Source: Rhodococcus antarcticus
Lineage (GTDB): Bacteria > Actinomycetota > Actinomycetes > Mycobacteriales > Mycobacteriaceae
Assembly: GCF_026153295.1 (NCBI RefSeq)
Contig: NZ_CP110617.1
Span: 35,636-99,635 of the forward strand
Reading direction: 5' to 3'
DNA length: 64,000 bases
Below are positions 25,110 through 33,844 of this stretch, piece by piece. The notes below the pieces were generated by a model. It had not been told where the DNA came from. It ran no database searches and saw only the letters and a list, made by a program, of their open reading frames with translations. The first letter of the stretch is position 1; each line of letters begins with the position of its first letter. The position numbers and the translations under genes were made by a program.

Positions 25110-26060
25110 TCAGAGGAGGTCGATGGCGGCACGGACGGCAGGCACCGCGAGCACGGCCCAGGGGGCGACGGTGATGCCCGCGGCCACCACCACCGCGGTC
25201 GCCCCGGTGCGGCGATGGGACGCACTGGGGGCGAGCAGGGCCTCCACGCGGGCATAGACCTCGTGAGTGGCTGCGCCCAGGACGCCGGCGTCGGGACGGG
25301 AGCCACCGGAAGCCATGGCGACAAGGGCACCCGCGACGACGCGGGGTCCCCACCGTGCGGCGGCGCTCTCGTCGGCGATCCGCTCGCAGGCGAGCTTGAG
25401 CCCGGCGTCGGCGTCGGCGAGCAGGCGCACACCGGGGAAGGCCCGGTGCAGGGTGCCCGACACTGCGGTAGCCAGGTGGTGGTGTCCACGCTGGTGGGCC
25501 TGCTCGTGGGCCAGGACTGCGGCGAGGGCATCGGTGGGCAGCAGCGCGACGGTGGCGGAGCTCAGGACCACGAGGCCCGCCCTGCCGGGCAGGCAGACCG
25601 CGAGGCACTCGGGGTCCTCGACCACCACGGCGGACCTCCCGCCTGGCATCGCGGTGCGGACCCCGTGCTGCGCGAGCCACAGGTGCAGGCCCTGACGTGC
25701 CCGCCGCCGACCGCGCGTGGTGGAGACGACCGCCCAGGCCAGACGTCCGGTCAGGGCCACCGCGGTGAGCAGACCGGCGGCGGGTGGTACGTCGACCGTG
25801 AAGCCCTGCCCGTAGGTGAGGCGCCAGGCGGAGAGGGCGTGCCGCAGCGGCCCGACGAGCTCCCACCCGCCTGTGGACCACCCGGCGGCAGCGACCGCGG
25901 TGATCACGCAGGTCGACACCCATGCCAGCGCGCACGCCCCCCACGTCAGGGCCGCGGCCGCCGGGTCGGCACGGGAACGGGACAGCAGCAGGCGCAGAGC
26001 CGGTCCACCCGCCCACCCCGACAGCGCCAGCACCGCACACGTGATCGCCACAGCGGTCAT
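25110..26060 (-). CDS. M56 family membrane metallopeptidase (BlaR1-like, no sensor domain)
   Basis: This 316-residue protein has four or more membrane helices and the zinc motif LAHEQAHQRGHHH (HExxH) near residue 185, with a later E-ADESAA segment. M56 proteases cleave and inactivate BlaI-type repressors when a signal is sensed. The penicillin-binding sensor domain of true BlaR1 is absent, so the signal is unknown. It overlaps the BlaI-like gene by 4 bases, the usual pairing. Confidence 0.8.
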   Translation of the reverse strand: MTAVAITCAVLALSGWAGGPALRLLLSRSRADPAAAALTWGACALAWVSTCVITAVAAAGWSTGGWELVGPLRHALSAWRLTYGQGFTVDVPPAAGLLTAVALTGRLAWAVVSTTRGRRRARQGLHLWLAQHGVRTAMPGGRSAVVVEDPECLAVCLPGRAGLVVLSSATVALLPTDALAAVLAHEQAHQRGHHHLATAVSGTLHRAFPGVRLLADADAGLKLACERIADESAAARWGPRVVAGALVAMASGGSRPDAGVLGAATHEVYARVEALLAPSASHRRTGATAVVVAAGITVAPWAVLAVPAVRAAIDLL

Positions 26061-26464
26061 GTGCGGTCGTCGTCCTGGACAGCCTCGTCGTGCTGGTGGA
26101 GCAGCTCACGGAGATGGGCGAGGTCGGTGTCGCCGATCTGTCCCACGAACGCGAGGAGAGCGGCGCCGGGTGCGGTGGTGTCGTGCAGCGCGAGCAGCAT
26201 CGTCTCCGCGGTGGTCTCCGGACGGGCCGCTACCGGGGTGTAGCGCCACACCCTGCCGCCGCGCTGCCGGAGCAGCGTCCCCCGCCTCGTCAGCGCATCC
26301 AGTGCGCTGGCCAGGGTGGTGTACGGCGGACCGGGACGGTCCAGCCCATCGAGCACCTCACGCACCGACAGCGGGCGCGGGGTGCGCCACAGCAGGTCGA
26401 GCACATCGGACTCCAGGGTCGTCGCGGGCGGTTGCCGCTCCGGTCCGGGTGCCACGATGACCAC
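26057..26464 (-). CDS. BlaI/MecI/CopY-type repressor
   Basis: This 135-residue winged-helix repressor has LESDVLDLLWRTPRPLSVREVLDGL and TTLASALDALTRRG in the DNA-binding part, with a C-terminal dimer helix. It probably controls itself, the M56 protease and the divergent DsbA operon through the dyad at 26480-26500. GTG 26464 has a GGGGAG site; GTG 26455 is an alternative. Confidence 0.8.
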   Translation of the reverse strand: MVIVAPGPERQPPATTLESDVLDLLWRTPRPLSVREVLDGLDRPGPPYTTLASALDALTRRGTLLRQRGGRVWRYTPVAARPETTAETMLLALHDTTAPGAALLAFVGQIGDTDLAHLRELLHQHDEAVQDDDRT

Positions 26465-26479
26465 CTCCCCACGATCTAC

Positions 26480-26500
26480 TACAGACTTCGGAGTAATGTA
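26480..26500. promoter_or_regulatory. Candidate BlaI operator between divergent genes
   Basis: TACAGACT-TCGG-AGTAATGTA is an imperfect dyad with TACA/TGTA ends, as in known BlaI/MecI operators, centred between the BlaI-like start and the DsbA-like start. Confidence 0.5.
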
Positions 26501-26528
26501 CGGTCAATCTTGTCTGAGGGGAGACATC

Positions 26529-27251
26529 ATGCCGACGAGGTCAGCGCCCAACACCCGGTGGTCGCCCATCACCCTGGTTCTGGCTGCCGTGGTCGTCGTG
26601 CTGGCGGTGATCGGGGTGGTCGTCGCTGCTCCCTCCGGCGATAGCAGCAGGGCGGGGGCCGCCGGGTCGGCGGCGGCGGGTACGCCGGTGGTCGGGCCGC
26701 TGTCCGGCCTGGAGCGTCGGACACCGGGTGATCCGTACGCGTTGGGCGCTGTGGACGCACCGGTGGTGATGGTGGCGTACTCGGAGTTCCAGTGCCCGTT
26801 CTGCGGGCGCTTCGCCCGCGAGACCGAGCCGGCGCTGGTGCACCAGTACGTCGACACCGGGGTGCTGCGCATCGAGTGGCGGGACTTCCCCTACCTCGGT
26901 CCGGAGTCGGGCACCGCCGCGCTCGCCGGGCGGGCCGCCGCGGCACAGGGACAGTTCTGGGCGCTGCACGATGCGCTGTACGCCACCGAGCGCAAGGTCA
27001 ACAGCGGCGCGCTCACCACCACGTACCTGACGGCGTTGGCCGGGCAGCTGGGGATGGACACCACGCGGTTCGCCACGGACATGGCCTCCCCCGAGGCCAC
27101 GGCCGGCGTCCAGGCGGACTTCACCCAGGGCCAGCAGGTCGGCGTCTCCGGGACACCCGCGTTCATCGTGAACGGCACCCCGGTGTTCGGGGCTCAGCCT
27201 CTGAGCGAGTTTCAGCACGCCATCGACGCTGCCGCGAGCACCGCGTCGTGA
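26529..27251 (+). CDS. DsbA-family thiol-disulfide protein
   Basis: This 240-residue membrane-anchored thioredoxin-fold protein has an N-terminal helix at residues 12-34, an Ala/Ser-rich linker, and the active site FQCPFCGRFA with the CPFC pair near residues 89-92. The cis-Pro loop GVSGTPAFIVNG completes the fold. It would oxidise or isomerise cysteines outside the membrane. It starts at ATG 26529 behind GAGGGGAGAC and overlaps the CcdA-like gene by 4 bases. Confidence 0.85.
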   Translation: MPTRSAPNTRWSPITLVLAAVVVVLAVIGVVVAAPSGDSSRAGAAGSAAAGTPVVGPLSGLERRTPGDPYALGAVDAPVVMVAYSEFQCPFCGRFARETEPALVHQYVDTGVLRIEWRDFPYLGPESGTAALAGRAAAAQGQFWALHDALYATERKVNSGALTTTYLTALAGQLGMDTTRFATDMASPEATAGVQADFTQGQQVGVSGTPAFIVNGTPVFGAQPLSEFQHAIDAAASTAS

Positions 27252-28114
27252 TCGACATCGGGTACCTCGCGGCCTTCCTGGGCGGGGTGCTCGCACTGCT
27301 GAGCCCGTGCAGCGCCCTGCTGTTGCCGTCGTTCTTCGCCTACGCCTTCGACCAACGAGCCCAGCTCGTGCGCCGCACCGTCGTCTTCGCCGGGGGCCTG
27401 ATGACCGTGCTGGTGCCGCTGGGTGTCGGCTCCTCGTTCGCCAGCACCCTGTTCTACGGCCACCGCGGGGCACTCATCACCGTCGCCGGGTGGCTGATCA
27501 TCTCCCTGGGCGTCGCACAGATCCTGGGGCGCGGATTCTCCTTCGGCCCTGCCGCTCGCCTGCAGGCGCACCTGGCGGGGCGCACCGGCACGGTCGGGGT
27601 CTACGGACTCGGCGCCGCCTATGGCCTCGCGGGGTTCTGCTCCGGGCCCATCCTGGGTTCGGTGCTCACCGTGGCCGCCGCCGGGGGCAGTCCCACCCGG
27701 GGAGCGCTCTTGCTCGCGCTGTACTCGGTGGGCATGGCCGCACCCCTGTTCGTCCTCGCCTTGGGCTGGCAGCGGCTGCGCCTGGGGGAGCGCCGCTGGC
27801 TGCGAGGGCGGGCGTTCACCCTCGGCCGCATCGAGCTGCACTCCACGTCCCTGGTCTCCGGTGCCCTGTTCATCGGCATCGGTGCGTTGTTCCTGCTCTT
27901 CGACGGCACCGCGGGCCTCACCGGGACGTTGGGCCTCGGGGTCTCCACCAATGAGGAGTTCTCGGCGCAGCAGTGGGCCCTGGGCCTGGGTCACCTCGTC
28001 CCCGACCAGGTTCTGGTGGTGGTTCTGGCTGTGGTGGCCCTGGCCGTGCTCGCCCTGGCCGACCGGAGGCGCCGCCGATCCGCGTACCGCAGCGACGTGC
28101 GGGAGGACGCGTGA
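27248..28114 (+). CDS. CcdA/DsbD-type cytochrome c biogenesis transporter
   Basis: This 288-residue membrane protein of about six helices has the paired cysteine segments LLSPCSALLLPSFFAYAFD and LAGFCSGPILGSVL, which carry electrons across the membrane in CcdA proteins. It probably supplies reductant to the DsbA-like protein or to apocytochromes. It overlaps both neighbouring genes by 4 bases. Confidence 0.85.
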   Translation: MIDIGYLAAFLGGVLALLSPCSALLLPSFFAYAFDQRAQLVRRTVVFAGGLMTVLVPLGVGSSFASTLFYGHRGALITVAGWLIISLGVAQILGRGFSFGPAARLQAHLAGRTGTVGVYGLGAAYGLAGFCSGPILGSVLTVAAAGGSPTRGALLLALYSVGMAAPLFVLALGWQRLRLGERRWLRGRAFTLGRIELHSTSLVSGALFIGIGALFLLFDGTAGLTGTLGLGVSTNEEFSAQQWALGLGHLVPDQVLVVVLAVVALAVLALADRRRRRSAYRSDVREDA

Positions 28115-29343
28115 GCTCACGGTGGGCGCCGCGCCATGCGGTCGCGGTGATCGTCGTGTGCGCGCTGGTTCTCGCGGGGTGCTCCACCGGTCGGGAATCG
28201 GTTCCCATCTCGGCGGAGGCGTCGGCGCCGGGTGCCCTCCACCGGCAGGGCCAGGTCCCACCGGCCGGTGGGGTGCCCCCGGGGTTCGCCGCCACCCCGA
28301 CATGGCAGGTGGACTTCGCGGGTAATCCCGTGTCGGTGGGTGACGGCTTCGTGGGGCTGGTGGACACCTCGTCGCAGACGGGGCACGTCGTCATTCAGGT
28401 GGTCAACCAGGACGGGACCCTCCGCTTCGGGGTGGCCGCGCCCCCGATCTGCAGCGCTTTCGTCGTGACCCGCGACGGGGCACGGCGGCTGCTGGTCACC
28501 ATGTCCACCACCCTCGCGACCGCAACCGTCGGAACCGGCACCGCGCACTACTACGCGACGGCACGTGACCTCACCACCGGGGCGGTGGTCTGGGGTCCAA
28601 CCGAGGTCAGTGGACCCTGGCGCGGTCCCGGCCTCATCTACGGCCAGCACCCGGTCTCCCAGGTCGGCGCCGTCGACAGCGGTGCACCGATGAGCGTCGT
28701 CGACCCCAGGGACGGCTCGAGCGCGCTGACGACCAGCGGTGCGCAGCGGCTGGTCTTCGAGCACGACGGCGACGTCGTCCTCGCTGACCCCGGCTCGTCA
28801 GTGTCGGTGTCGGTGACGGAGACGACCTCCGGGCATCGACTGTGGGACAGCTCGACCGTCGACCGCCCCGCCGGGGCTGCCCCCGGCCCCGCCACCGTCA
28901 CCGCGGCTGCGGGAACAGTTGTCACCCTGGCGTGGACCGCTGCGGACGGGACTGTCCTCACCGGTGCCTACAACCTGGCCACCGGCTCCCTCCTGGCTGA
29001 CCTGGGAACCACCGCGGTCGCCTCCGCCGTGGCCGACACCACCACCAGGTCCACCGTCCTCGTGGGGCGCGCCCCCGGCGCCGACCTCGTCGTCGTCGAC
29101 CCCGCCCACGGGACGGCACGGCACGTCTCCTCGGCGGCGCTCCACGGCGCAGCCCCCTCCGTCGCGACGAACGGCCTGCTCTACGCCCGCACCGCGAGCA
29201 CCACCATCGCGATCGCCCTGTCCGACGGACACACCGTCGCCCACGGCGGCTGGCAGCCCCCCACAGCCACCAGCGCCAACGGGACTGCCCTCGTCCTGCC
29301 GACCGACGTGGCCCGCACCTACAACGCACTCACCCCGGGCTGA
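28111..29343 (+). CDS. Lipoprotein with PQQ-like beta-propeller repeats
   Basis: This 410-residue exported lipoprotein has the lipobox VLAGC (Cys near residue 24) and a low-complexity beta-rich body with repeated YNLATGSLLADLG- and LTTGAVVWG-like blades. These fit the PQQ-like propeller fold, without PQQ-binding residues that can be named. It is the last gene of the DsbA-CcdA unit, coupled by a 4-base overlap, and may be an envelope partner of that redox pair. Confidence 0.65.
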   Translation: MSSRWAPRHAVAVIVVCALVLAGCSTGRESVPISAEASAPGALHRQGQVPPAGGVPPGFAATPTWQVDFAGNPVSVGDGFVGLVDTSSQTGHVVIQVVNQDGTLRFGVAAPPICSAFVVTRDGARRLLVTMSTTLATATVGTGTAHYYATARDLTTGAVVWGPTEVSGPWRGPGLIYGQHPVSQVGAVDSGAPMSVVDPRDGSSALTTSGAQRLVFEHDGDVVLADPGSSVSVSVTETTSGHRLWDSSTVDRPAGAAPGPATVTAAAGTVVTLAWTAADGTVLTGAYNLATGSLLADLGTTAVASAVADTTTRSTVLVGRAPGADLVVVDPAHGTARHVSSAALHGAAPSVATNGLLYARTASTTIAIALSDGHTVAHGGWQPPTATSANGTALVLPTDVARTYNALTPG

Positions 29344-29505
29344 ACCACAGACACGGACAACCACGTGAAGGGCGCGACCGTGTCGAACGGGCGCACGGTG
29401 GCCCTCCCTGCGGCCCTCCAGCACGTCGACGCCATGGCCGAGCTCCGAGGTGAGCTCCGTGCTGCTGCGCCGCGCCCCCGACGTCCACGACCGAGTACGT
29501 AGCCA

Positions 29506-29537
29506 GCAGCCCCGCACGACCCGTGCGGCGGGGCTGC
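29506..29537. terminator. Bidirectional hairpin between convergent genes
   Basis: A 10-base-pair stem, GCAGCCCCGC with its exact complement, around a 12-base loop, lies between the lipoprotein stop and the convergent sulfide oxidoreductase stop. Confidence 0.55.
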
Positions 29538-29610
29538 CACCCGCGGAGCTGATCCCAGCTGTGGCCCACGATCCGGTGGCTGTGCGGCATCCCCGACTCG
29601 GGGTGGGCGC

Positions 29611-30813
29611 TCAGGCCCGCCCGGACAGGATGGCGTTCCAGTACAGGGCGGGCAGGCCGTAGCGCTTGAGCAGCCACATGTCACGGCGTTCGTGGGTGGT
29701 GTCGATGAAGGGGATGCTCGGTGCGGGGGTCATGGTGTAGTCGAACTCGGCCAGCAGCATCTTGTTGCGCGCGGTGGTCAGCGGGCAGGAGGCGTAGCCG
29801 CCGTAGCTCGCGGTCAGGGGTGCGCCCTTCATGCTGGCGAGGAGGTTCTCCACGACGACGGGGGCCTGCTTGCGGATCGCGGCCCCGGTCTTGGAGTTCG
29901 GGGACGAGCCGGCGTCGCCGAGGGCGAAGACGGTGTCGTGACGGGTGTGGCGCATCGTGTTCTTGTCGATCTGCACGTAGCCCCCGGCGTTGGCCGGGTC
30001 GGCCAGGGGGCTGGCCTTGACCCAGTCCGGGGCCGACTGCGGCGGCACCACGTGCATCAGGTCGTAGGAGAGGACCTCCGAGGAGCCCTCGGCGTTGTTG
30101 GTGATGGTGGCCTTCTGCCCGTCGGGGTCGATCTCGGTGACCTCGCTGCTCTTGTGGACCTCGATGCCGTAGCGGGCCACGACCCGCTCGAGCTCCTCGG
30201 CGAACACGGGCACCCCGAACATGGCGGGGGTGGGCAGCACGAGCACGACCCGGATGTCGTGCAGGACGCCCTGCTGTCGCCAGTAGTCGGCGGCGAGGTA
30301 GGCGATCTTCTGTGGGGCGCCGGCGCACTTGATCGGACCCGACGGCATGGTGAACACCGCGGTGCCCGAGCGCAGGGTGCGGATGAGGTCCCACGTCTTG
30401 GGAGCGGTCTCGAAGGTGTAGTTGGAGGAGACGTTCGGGGAGTCCATCGCCGCCCGCATCCCGGGGACCGTGTCCCAGTCCAGCTGCAGGCCCGGGCTGA
30501 CCACGAGGTGGTCGTAGCCCACCACCGCCCCGCCCGTGGTGCTGACGGTCCGGTTCTCCGGGTCAACACCCTCAGCGCGGTCCCGGACCCACCTCACCCC
30601 GGTGGGCATCACGCTGGCCTCCGAGCGCATGCTCTCCCGCGCCGGGGCGCAACCACCCCCGACGAGGGTCCACAGCGGCTGGTAGTAGTGCGTGCTGGAG
30701 GGCTCGATGACCGCGACGTCCTCGACCCCGGACCTCCTCAGGCGGGCGGCGACGGAGATGCCGGCGTTGCCGCCGCCGACGATGACGACACGGTGGTGCG
30801 CGGTGGTGCTCAC
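29611..30813 (-). CDS. sqr: Sulfide:quinone oxidoreductase-type flavoprotein
   Basis: This 400-residue FAD enzyme has the dinucleotide fold VVIVGGGNAGISVAARL at its start, a cysteine in the hallmark PIKCAGAPQKIAYL segment near residue 162, and another in YASCPLTTARNK near residue 342. A hydrophobic amphipathic end, MWLLKRYGLPALYW, would associate with the membrane. This pattern fits SQR enzymes that oxidise sulfide to a persulfide and reduce quinone. GTG 30813 with a GGGAG site is preferred over a longer start at 30891 because the FAD motif begins there. Divergent from rhodanese/TauE. Confidence 0.8.
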   Translation of the reverse strand: MSTTAHHRVVIVGGGNAGISVAARLRRSGVEDVAVIEPSSTHYYQPLWTLVGGGCAPARESMRSEASVMPTGVRWVRDRAEGVDPENRTVSTTGGAVVGYDHLVVSPGLQLDWDTVPGMRAAMDSPNVSSNYTFETAPKTWDLIRTLRSGTAVFTMPSGPIKCAGAPQKIAYLAADYWRQQGVLHDIRVVLVLPTPAMFGVPVFAEELERVVARYGIEVHKSSEVTEIDPDGQKATITNNAEGSSEVLSYDLMHVVPPQSAPDWVKASPLADPANAGGYVQIDKNTMRHTRHDTVFALGDAGSSPNSKTGAAIRKQAPVVVENLLASMKGAPLTASYGGYASCPLTTARNKMLLAEFDYTMTPAPSIPFIDTTHERRDMWLLKRYGLPALYWNAILSGRA

Positions 30814-30895
30814 GAGAGCTCCCTCAGGTAGTGCGGGTGAACGGACCCGACGCGGACGCTGGTGCGACCCCCGCACCGGTTGCCCTGCCAAGCGG

Positions 30896-30907
30896 ATGTC
30901 CGTACAT
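30896..30907. promoter_or_regulatory. ATGTCCGTACAT box between SQR and rhodanese
   Basis: This is the exact inverted copy of the box at 22658-22669, located in the divergent promoter region of the sulfide oxidoreductase and rhodanese-TauE genes. Confidence 0.6.
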
Positions 30908-30990
30908 TAGTGTCACGGGGCGCGTGAAGCAATGGCACCCCAATTGACCCGCACCAACGCCTGACCCTGATCCCGATCCTTGGAGGTTTC

Positions 30991-31335
30991 ATGAGCAACG
31001 CCGCACCGGACGTCCCGCAGGTCACTCCGTCCAGGGCCCGGGCCCTGCTGGACGGCGGGGCGCTGCTGCTGGACGTCCGGGAGGACGACGAGTGGAGTGC
31101 CGGTCACGCTGCCGGGGCGATGCACGTCCCCCTCGGCCAGGTCGGATCGGTCGAGCTCCCCCGCGATCGCACCGTGGTCGTCGTGTGCCGCTCCGGCGGC
31201 CGGTCATCCAAGGCCGTTACCGCCCTCAGTGCGACAGGGGTGCAGGCCGTGAACTTCGAGGGGGGCATGACAGCGTGGGCCGCGGCCGGGTTCCCCATGG
31301 TCGCCGCCACCGGAGCAGAGCCGCAGGTGATCTGA
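30991..31335 (+). CDS. Single-domain rhodanese
   Basis: This 114-residue sulfurtransferase has LLLDVREDDEWSAGHAAGAM and an active-site loop, VCRSGGRSS, with Cys near residue 66, ending in FEGGMTAWAAAGFP. It would accept sulfane sulfur from persulfides. The start has a GGAGG site. TauE begins one base after the stop, so both are on one transcript. Confidence 0.9.
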   Translation: MSNAAPDVPQVTPSRARALLDGGALLLDVREDDEWSAGHAAGAMHVPLGQVGSVELPRDRTVVVVCRSGGRSSKAVTALSATGVQAVNFEGGMTAWAAAGFPMVAATGAEPQVI

Positions 31336-31336
31336 G

Positions 31337-32182
31337 GTGCTGGTCGTCACCCTGCTCGCCGGGGTGGTCATCGGGCTGAGCCTGGGCGCCCTGGGTGGCG
31401 GCGGTTCGATCCTCACCGTCCCGGTGCTGGTCTACCTGCTGCACGAGCAGCCCCGGGTGGCCACCACTGCGTCCCTGGTCATCGTCGGGGTCACCGCCAT
31501 CCTCGCCGCCACCAGCCACGCCCGCTCCGGCCGCGTCCGATGGAGGGCAGCTCTGGTGTTCGGGGCCCTCGGCATCGCCGCCTCGTTCGGCGGTGCGAAG
31601 GTCAACCGGCTCGTCGACCCCAGCGTCCTACTGCTCAGCTTCGCCGCACTCATGCTCGTCGCCGCCACCGCCATGATCCTCCGGACCCGCGGCAGCTCAA
31701 CAACGACCGCACCCGCGGCACACGAGCTCGCCACGGTCGGTGCGGGCCAACCAGGCCCAGACACCCACCCCCACGCGCGACACGAAGAGCCCACCGGCGG
31801 AAGTAGCCGGGCCTCGACCGCGGGCAAAGTCCTGGTCGCCGCCCTGGTCGTCGGGTTCCTCACCGGGTTCCTCGGCGTCGGCGGCGGGTTCATCATCGTC
31901 CCCGCCCTCGTCCTGGCCCTGCGCTACGAGATGGCGGTGGCGGTGGGGACCTCCCTCGTCGTCATCTCCATCACCAGCCTCGGGGCGTTCCTCGAACGCC
32001 TCGGAACCACCGAGATCCCCTGGCACACCATCGTCCCGTTCACCATCGCCGCGGTCCTGGGGTCCTTCGCCGGCAAACGGGTCAGCGACACCGTGTCCGG
32101 CCCGACCCTGACCCGGGCCTTCGCCGGGCTCCTCGTCCTCGTCGCCGCCTACGTCGCCGTCCAGGCCGGCACCTCCCTCTGA
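31337..32182 (+). CDS. TauE/SafE family sulfite/anion exporter
   Basis: This 281-residue membrane protein contains two TauE repeats, each with about four helices and the LGALGGGGSIL and LGVGGGFIIVPALVLAL motifs. A His-rich hydrophilic loop lies between them (residues 117-158). In sulfide-oxidation operons this family exports sulfite or related anions. Its C-terminus matches the remnant at 16500-16585. Confidence 0.85.
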   Translation: MLVVTLLAGVVIGLSLGALGGGGSILTVPVLVYLLHEQPRVATTASLVIVGVTAILAATSHARSGRVRWRAALVFGALGIAASFGGAKVNRLVDPSVLLLSFAALMLVAATAMILRTRGSSTTTAPAAHELATVGAGQPGPDTHPHARHEEPTGGSSRASTAGKVLVAALVVGFLTGFLGVGGGFIIVPALVLALRYEMAVAVGTSLVVISITSLGAFLERLGTTEIPWHTIVPFTIAAVLGSFAGKRVSDTVSGPTLTRAFAGLLVLVAAYVAVQAGTSL

Positions 32183-32543
32183 TCGTGTCGACCCGGCTCG
32201 ACCTGGAACCCCACCGAAAGCCGAGACACCGCTTCTAGCGAGATGAGCCGCACGTCCCGCGAGCTGCTCGACCTGTCGGTGCGCTCACCCTGTCCCCGTG
32301 CGGTGCGGCACCACGATCAGTACTTCCACGTCCAGCCCAGCAGCGTCTGCTGCGGTACAACCGACTGGACGTCCTCCGTCACCCCCGGCCAGATCAGGGT
32401 CACCTGGCACAACAGCCTCATCACCCCCGTGTCCTGACGCCGGACCGCGTCCTTGGGCGTGCCCCGAGGCGTGCGGTGAGCACCACCTCGTGACCGTCCG
32501 GTGAGCGATGGGTGTGATGCTCGGGGGCGGTCGTGGTCGGGAG
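32183..32543. other. Intergenic stretch between convergent genes
   Basis: No gene, promoter or clear terminator is recognised between the TauE stop and the convergent methyltransferase stop. Confidence 0.35.
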
Positions 32544-33254
32544 CTACTGGTCAGACATGGACCTGGTGAGCACGACGACGGAGTCGGTGAGGGTGCCAGC
32601 GTGCCCGTCGGGACCGGTCGCCTGCCGGGCGGTGGTCTCTGCGCGCTCGGTCCGCCACAGCTGCGGGGGCAGGGCGAGGTCGGCGAGGACGTCCTGGGGG
32701 CTCGGGAAGGCGATGTTGGCCGTGGGGTCCGGCGCCCACGGGGGCAGTGCGGCGTGACCCACGATGAGCAGCGTCCCGCCGGGGGCGACGGCGAGGGCGG
32801 CGCGCCGCAGGATGTCGGCGCGGGGAAGCTCGGCCGGGGAGTGCAGGTACTGGGCCGAGACGAGGTCGAACTCTCCGGTGGGGAACGTCGCGGCGAGGTC
32901 GTGGCGCTCGATGGTGACCCGGTGGGCGAGCCCTGCCTCGGCGGCGTGGGCCCGGGCCCGGTCGACGACGGTGGCGGAGATGTCGACCCCGGTGACGGTG
33001 AAGCCGCGCTCGGCCAGCCACAGGACGTCACCGCCCTCACCGCAGCCCAGGTCGAGGGCGCGTCCCGGGGGGCGGGGTCCCACCACGTCCACGAGGACGG
33101 GGTTGGGCCGGCCGCTCCACCGTGGAGTGGACTCCCGGTAGAAACCCTCCCAATGGGTGGCGGCGTCCCCGGCCACCGGGGCGTCCCCGGCCACGGGGGT
33201 GTCCCCGGCCACTGGGGTGTCGCTGGTGGTGTCGCGGGGTGTGGGGTCGGTCAT
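32544..33254 (-). CDS. Class I SAM-dependent methyltransferase
   Basis: This 236-residue protein has the SAM site GRALDLGCGEGGDVLWLAE and the acidic VTGVDIS strand, then FDLVSAQYLH and PGGTLLIVGH. The N-terminal 30 residues contain three six-residue repeats of the type (T/A)PVAGD. The substrate is unknown; SAM enzymes of this size often modify small molecules. Its ATG shares one base with the stop of the MarR gene, making it last in a four-gene overlapped operon. Confidence 0.8.
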   Translation of the reverse strand: MTDPTPRDTTSDTPVAGDTPVAGDAPVAGDAATHWEGFYRESTPRWSGRPNPVLVDVVGPRPPGRALDLGCGEGGDVLWLAERGFTVTGVDISATVVDRARAHAAEAGLAHRVTIERHDLAATFPTGEFDLVSAQYLHSPAELPRADILRRAALAVAPGGTLLIVGHAALPPWAPDPTANIAFPSPQDVLADLALPPQLWRTERAETTARQATGPDGHAGTLTDSVVVLTRSMSDQ

Positions 33255-33844
33255 CAGGGCTTCTCCTCGGGTGGGTTGTCAGGCGGATGAGCGCCGGCGC
33301 GGAGACTGCCCGGCGTCGTGAGCGGGGGGTCGTGGTCGGCGAGGCGGCGCAGACCGGACAGGACGGTGGCGTAGGTGTCGCCGCCGAGCAGCTGGCGCAG
33401 CTCCTGCTCGCTGCCGACGGCGCGGTCGGCGACCACGAGGGCGAGGGTCTGCCCGGCCGGTGTGGGGTGCAGCGGGCGCCGCCGCGCGTCCTGGGGGTCG
33501 GGTCGGTTCTCGCACAGGCCCGCCTGGATCAGGGACACCGAGAGTCGTCGGGCGTTCATCACGTCGGTGACGAGGGCACGGGAGAGCTGACGCAGACCGA
33601 TTCCGGGGTGGGCGGTGATGGCCCGCAGTGCCGCCGCCTCAGGCGCGGTGAGGTCAAGGTCGACCAGGGTCGCCTCCCACACCCGCCGTCGCGTGCGGTG
33701 CGCAGCCCCGAGCAGGAACCCCAGCCCGGCGGGTGCCACGTCCCGGCCGGGGGGAGAGCAGGAGCCCGGGGACGGTTCTGGTGGGGTGTCTGTGGGGATG
33801 TGGGGGGAGGGTGGTTGCCCCTCCGCCGGAGGGTGGGTGCTCAT
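33254..33844 (-). CDS. MarR family regulator
   Basis: This 196-residue regulator has a Pro-rich N-terminal extension (about 45 residues) before the winged helix: LTAPEAAALRAITAHPGIG, then LVTDVMNARRLSVSLIQAGL and a wing with RRRPLHPTPAG. It probably regulates the operon that contains it, binding the palindrome at 34917-34932. It overlaps the CMD-type gene upstream by 4 bases. Confidence 0.8.
   Translation of the reverse strand: MSTHPPAEGQPPSPHIPTDTPPEPSPGSCSPPGRDVAPAGLGFLLGAAHRTRRRVWEATLVDLDLTAPEAAALRAITAHPGIGLRQLSRALVTDVMNARRLSVSLIQAGLCENRPDPQDARRRPLHPTPAGQTLALVVADRAVGSEQELRQLLGGDTYATVLSGLRRLADHDPPLTTPGSLRAGAHPPDNPPEEKP

Noticed and set aside
24657..26243. Plus-strand open frame of 528 residues
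   Set aside because: Antisense to the M56 and BlaI genes that form a known pair.
30944..30972. TTGACC with a weak TGATCC as rhodanese promoter
   Set aside because: The -10 match is too poor to assign.
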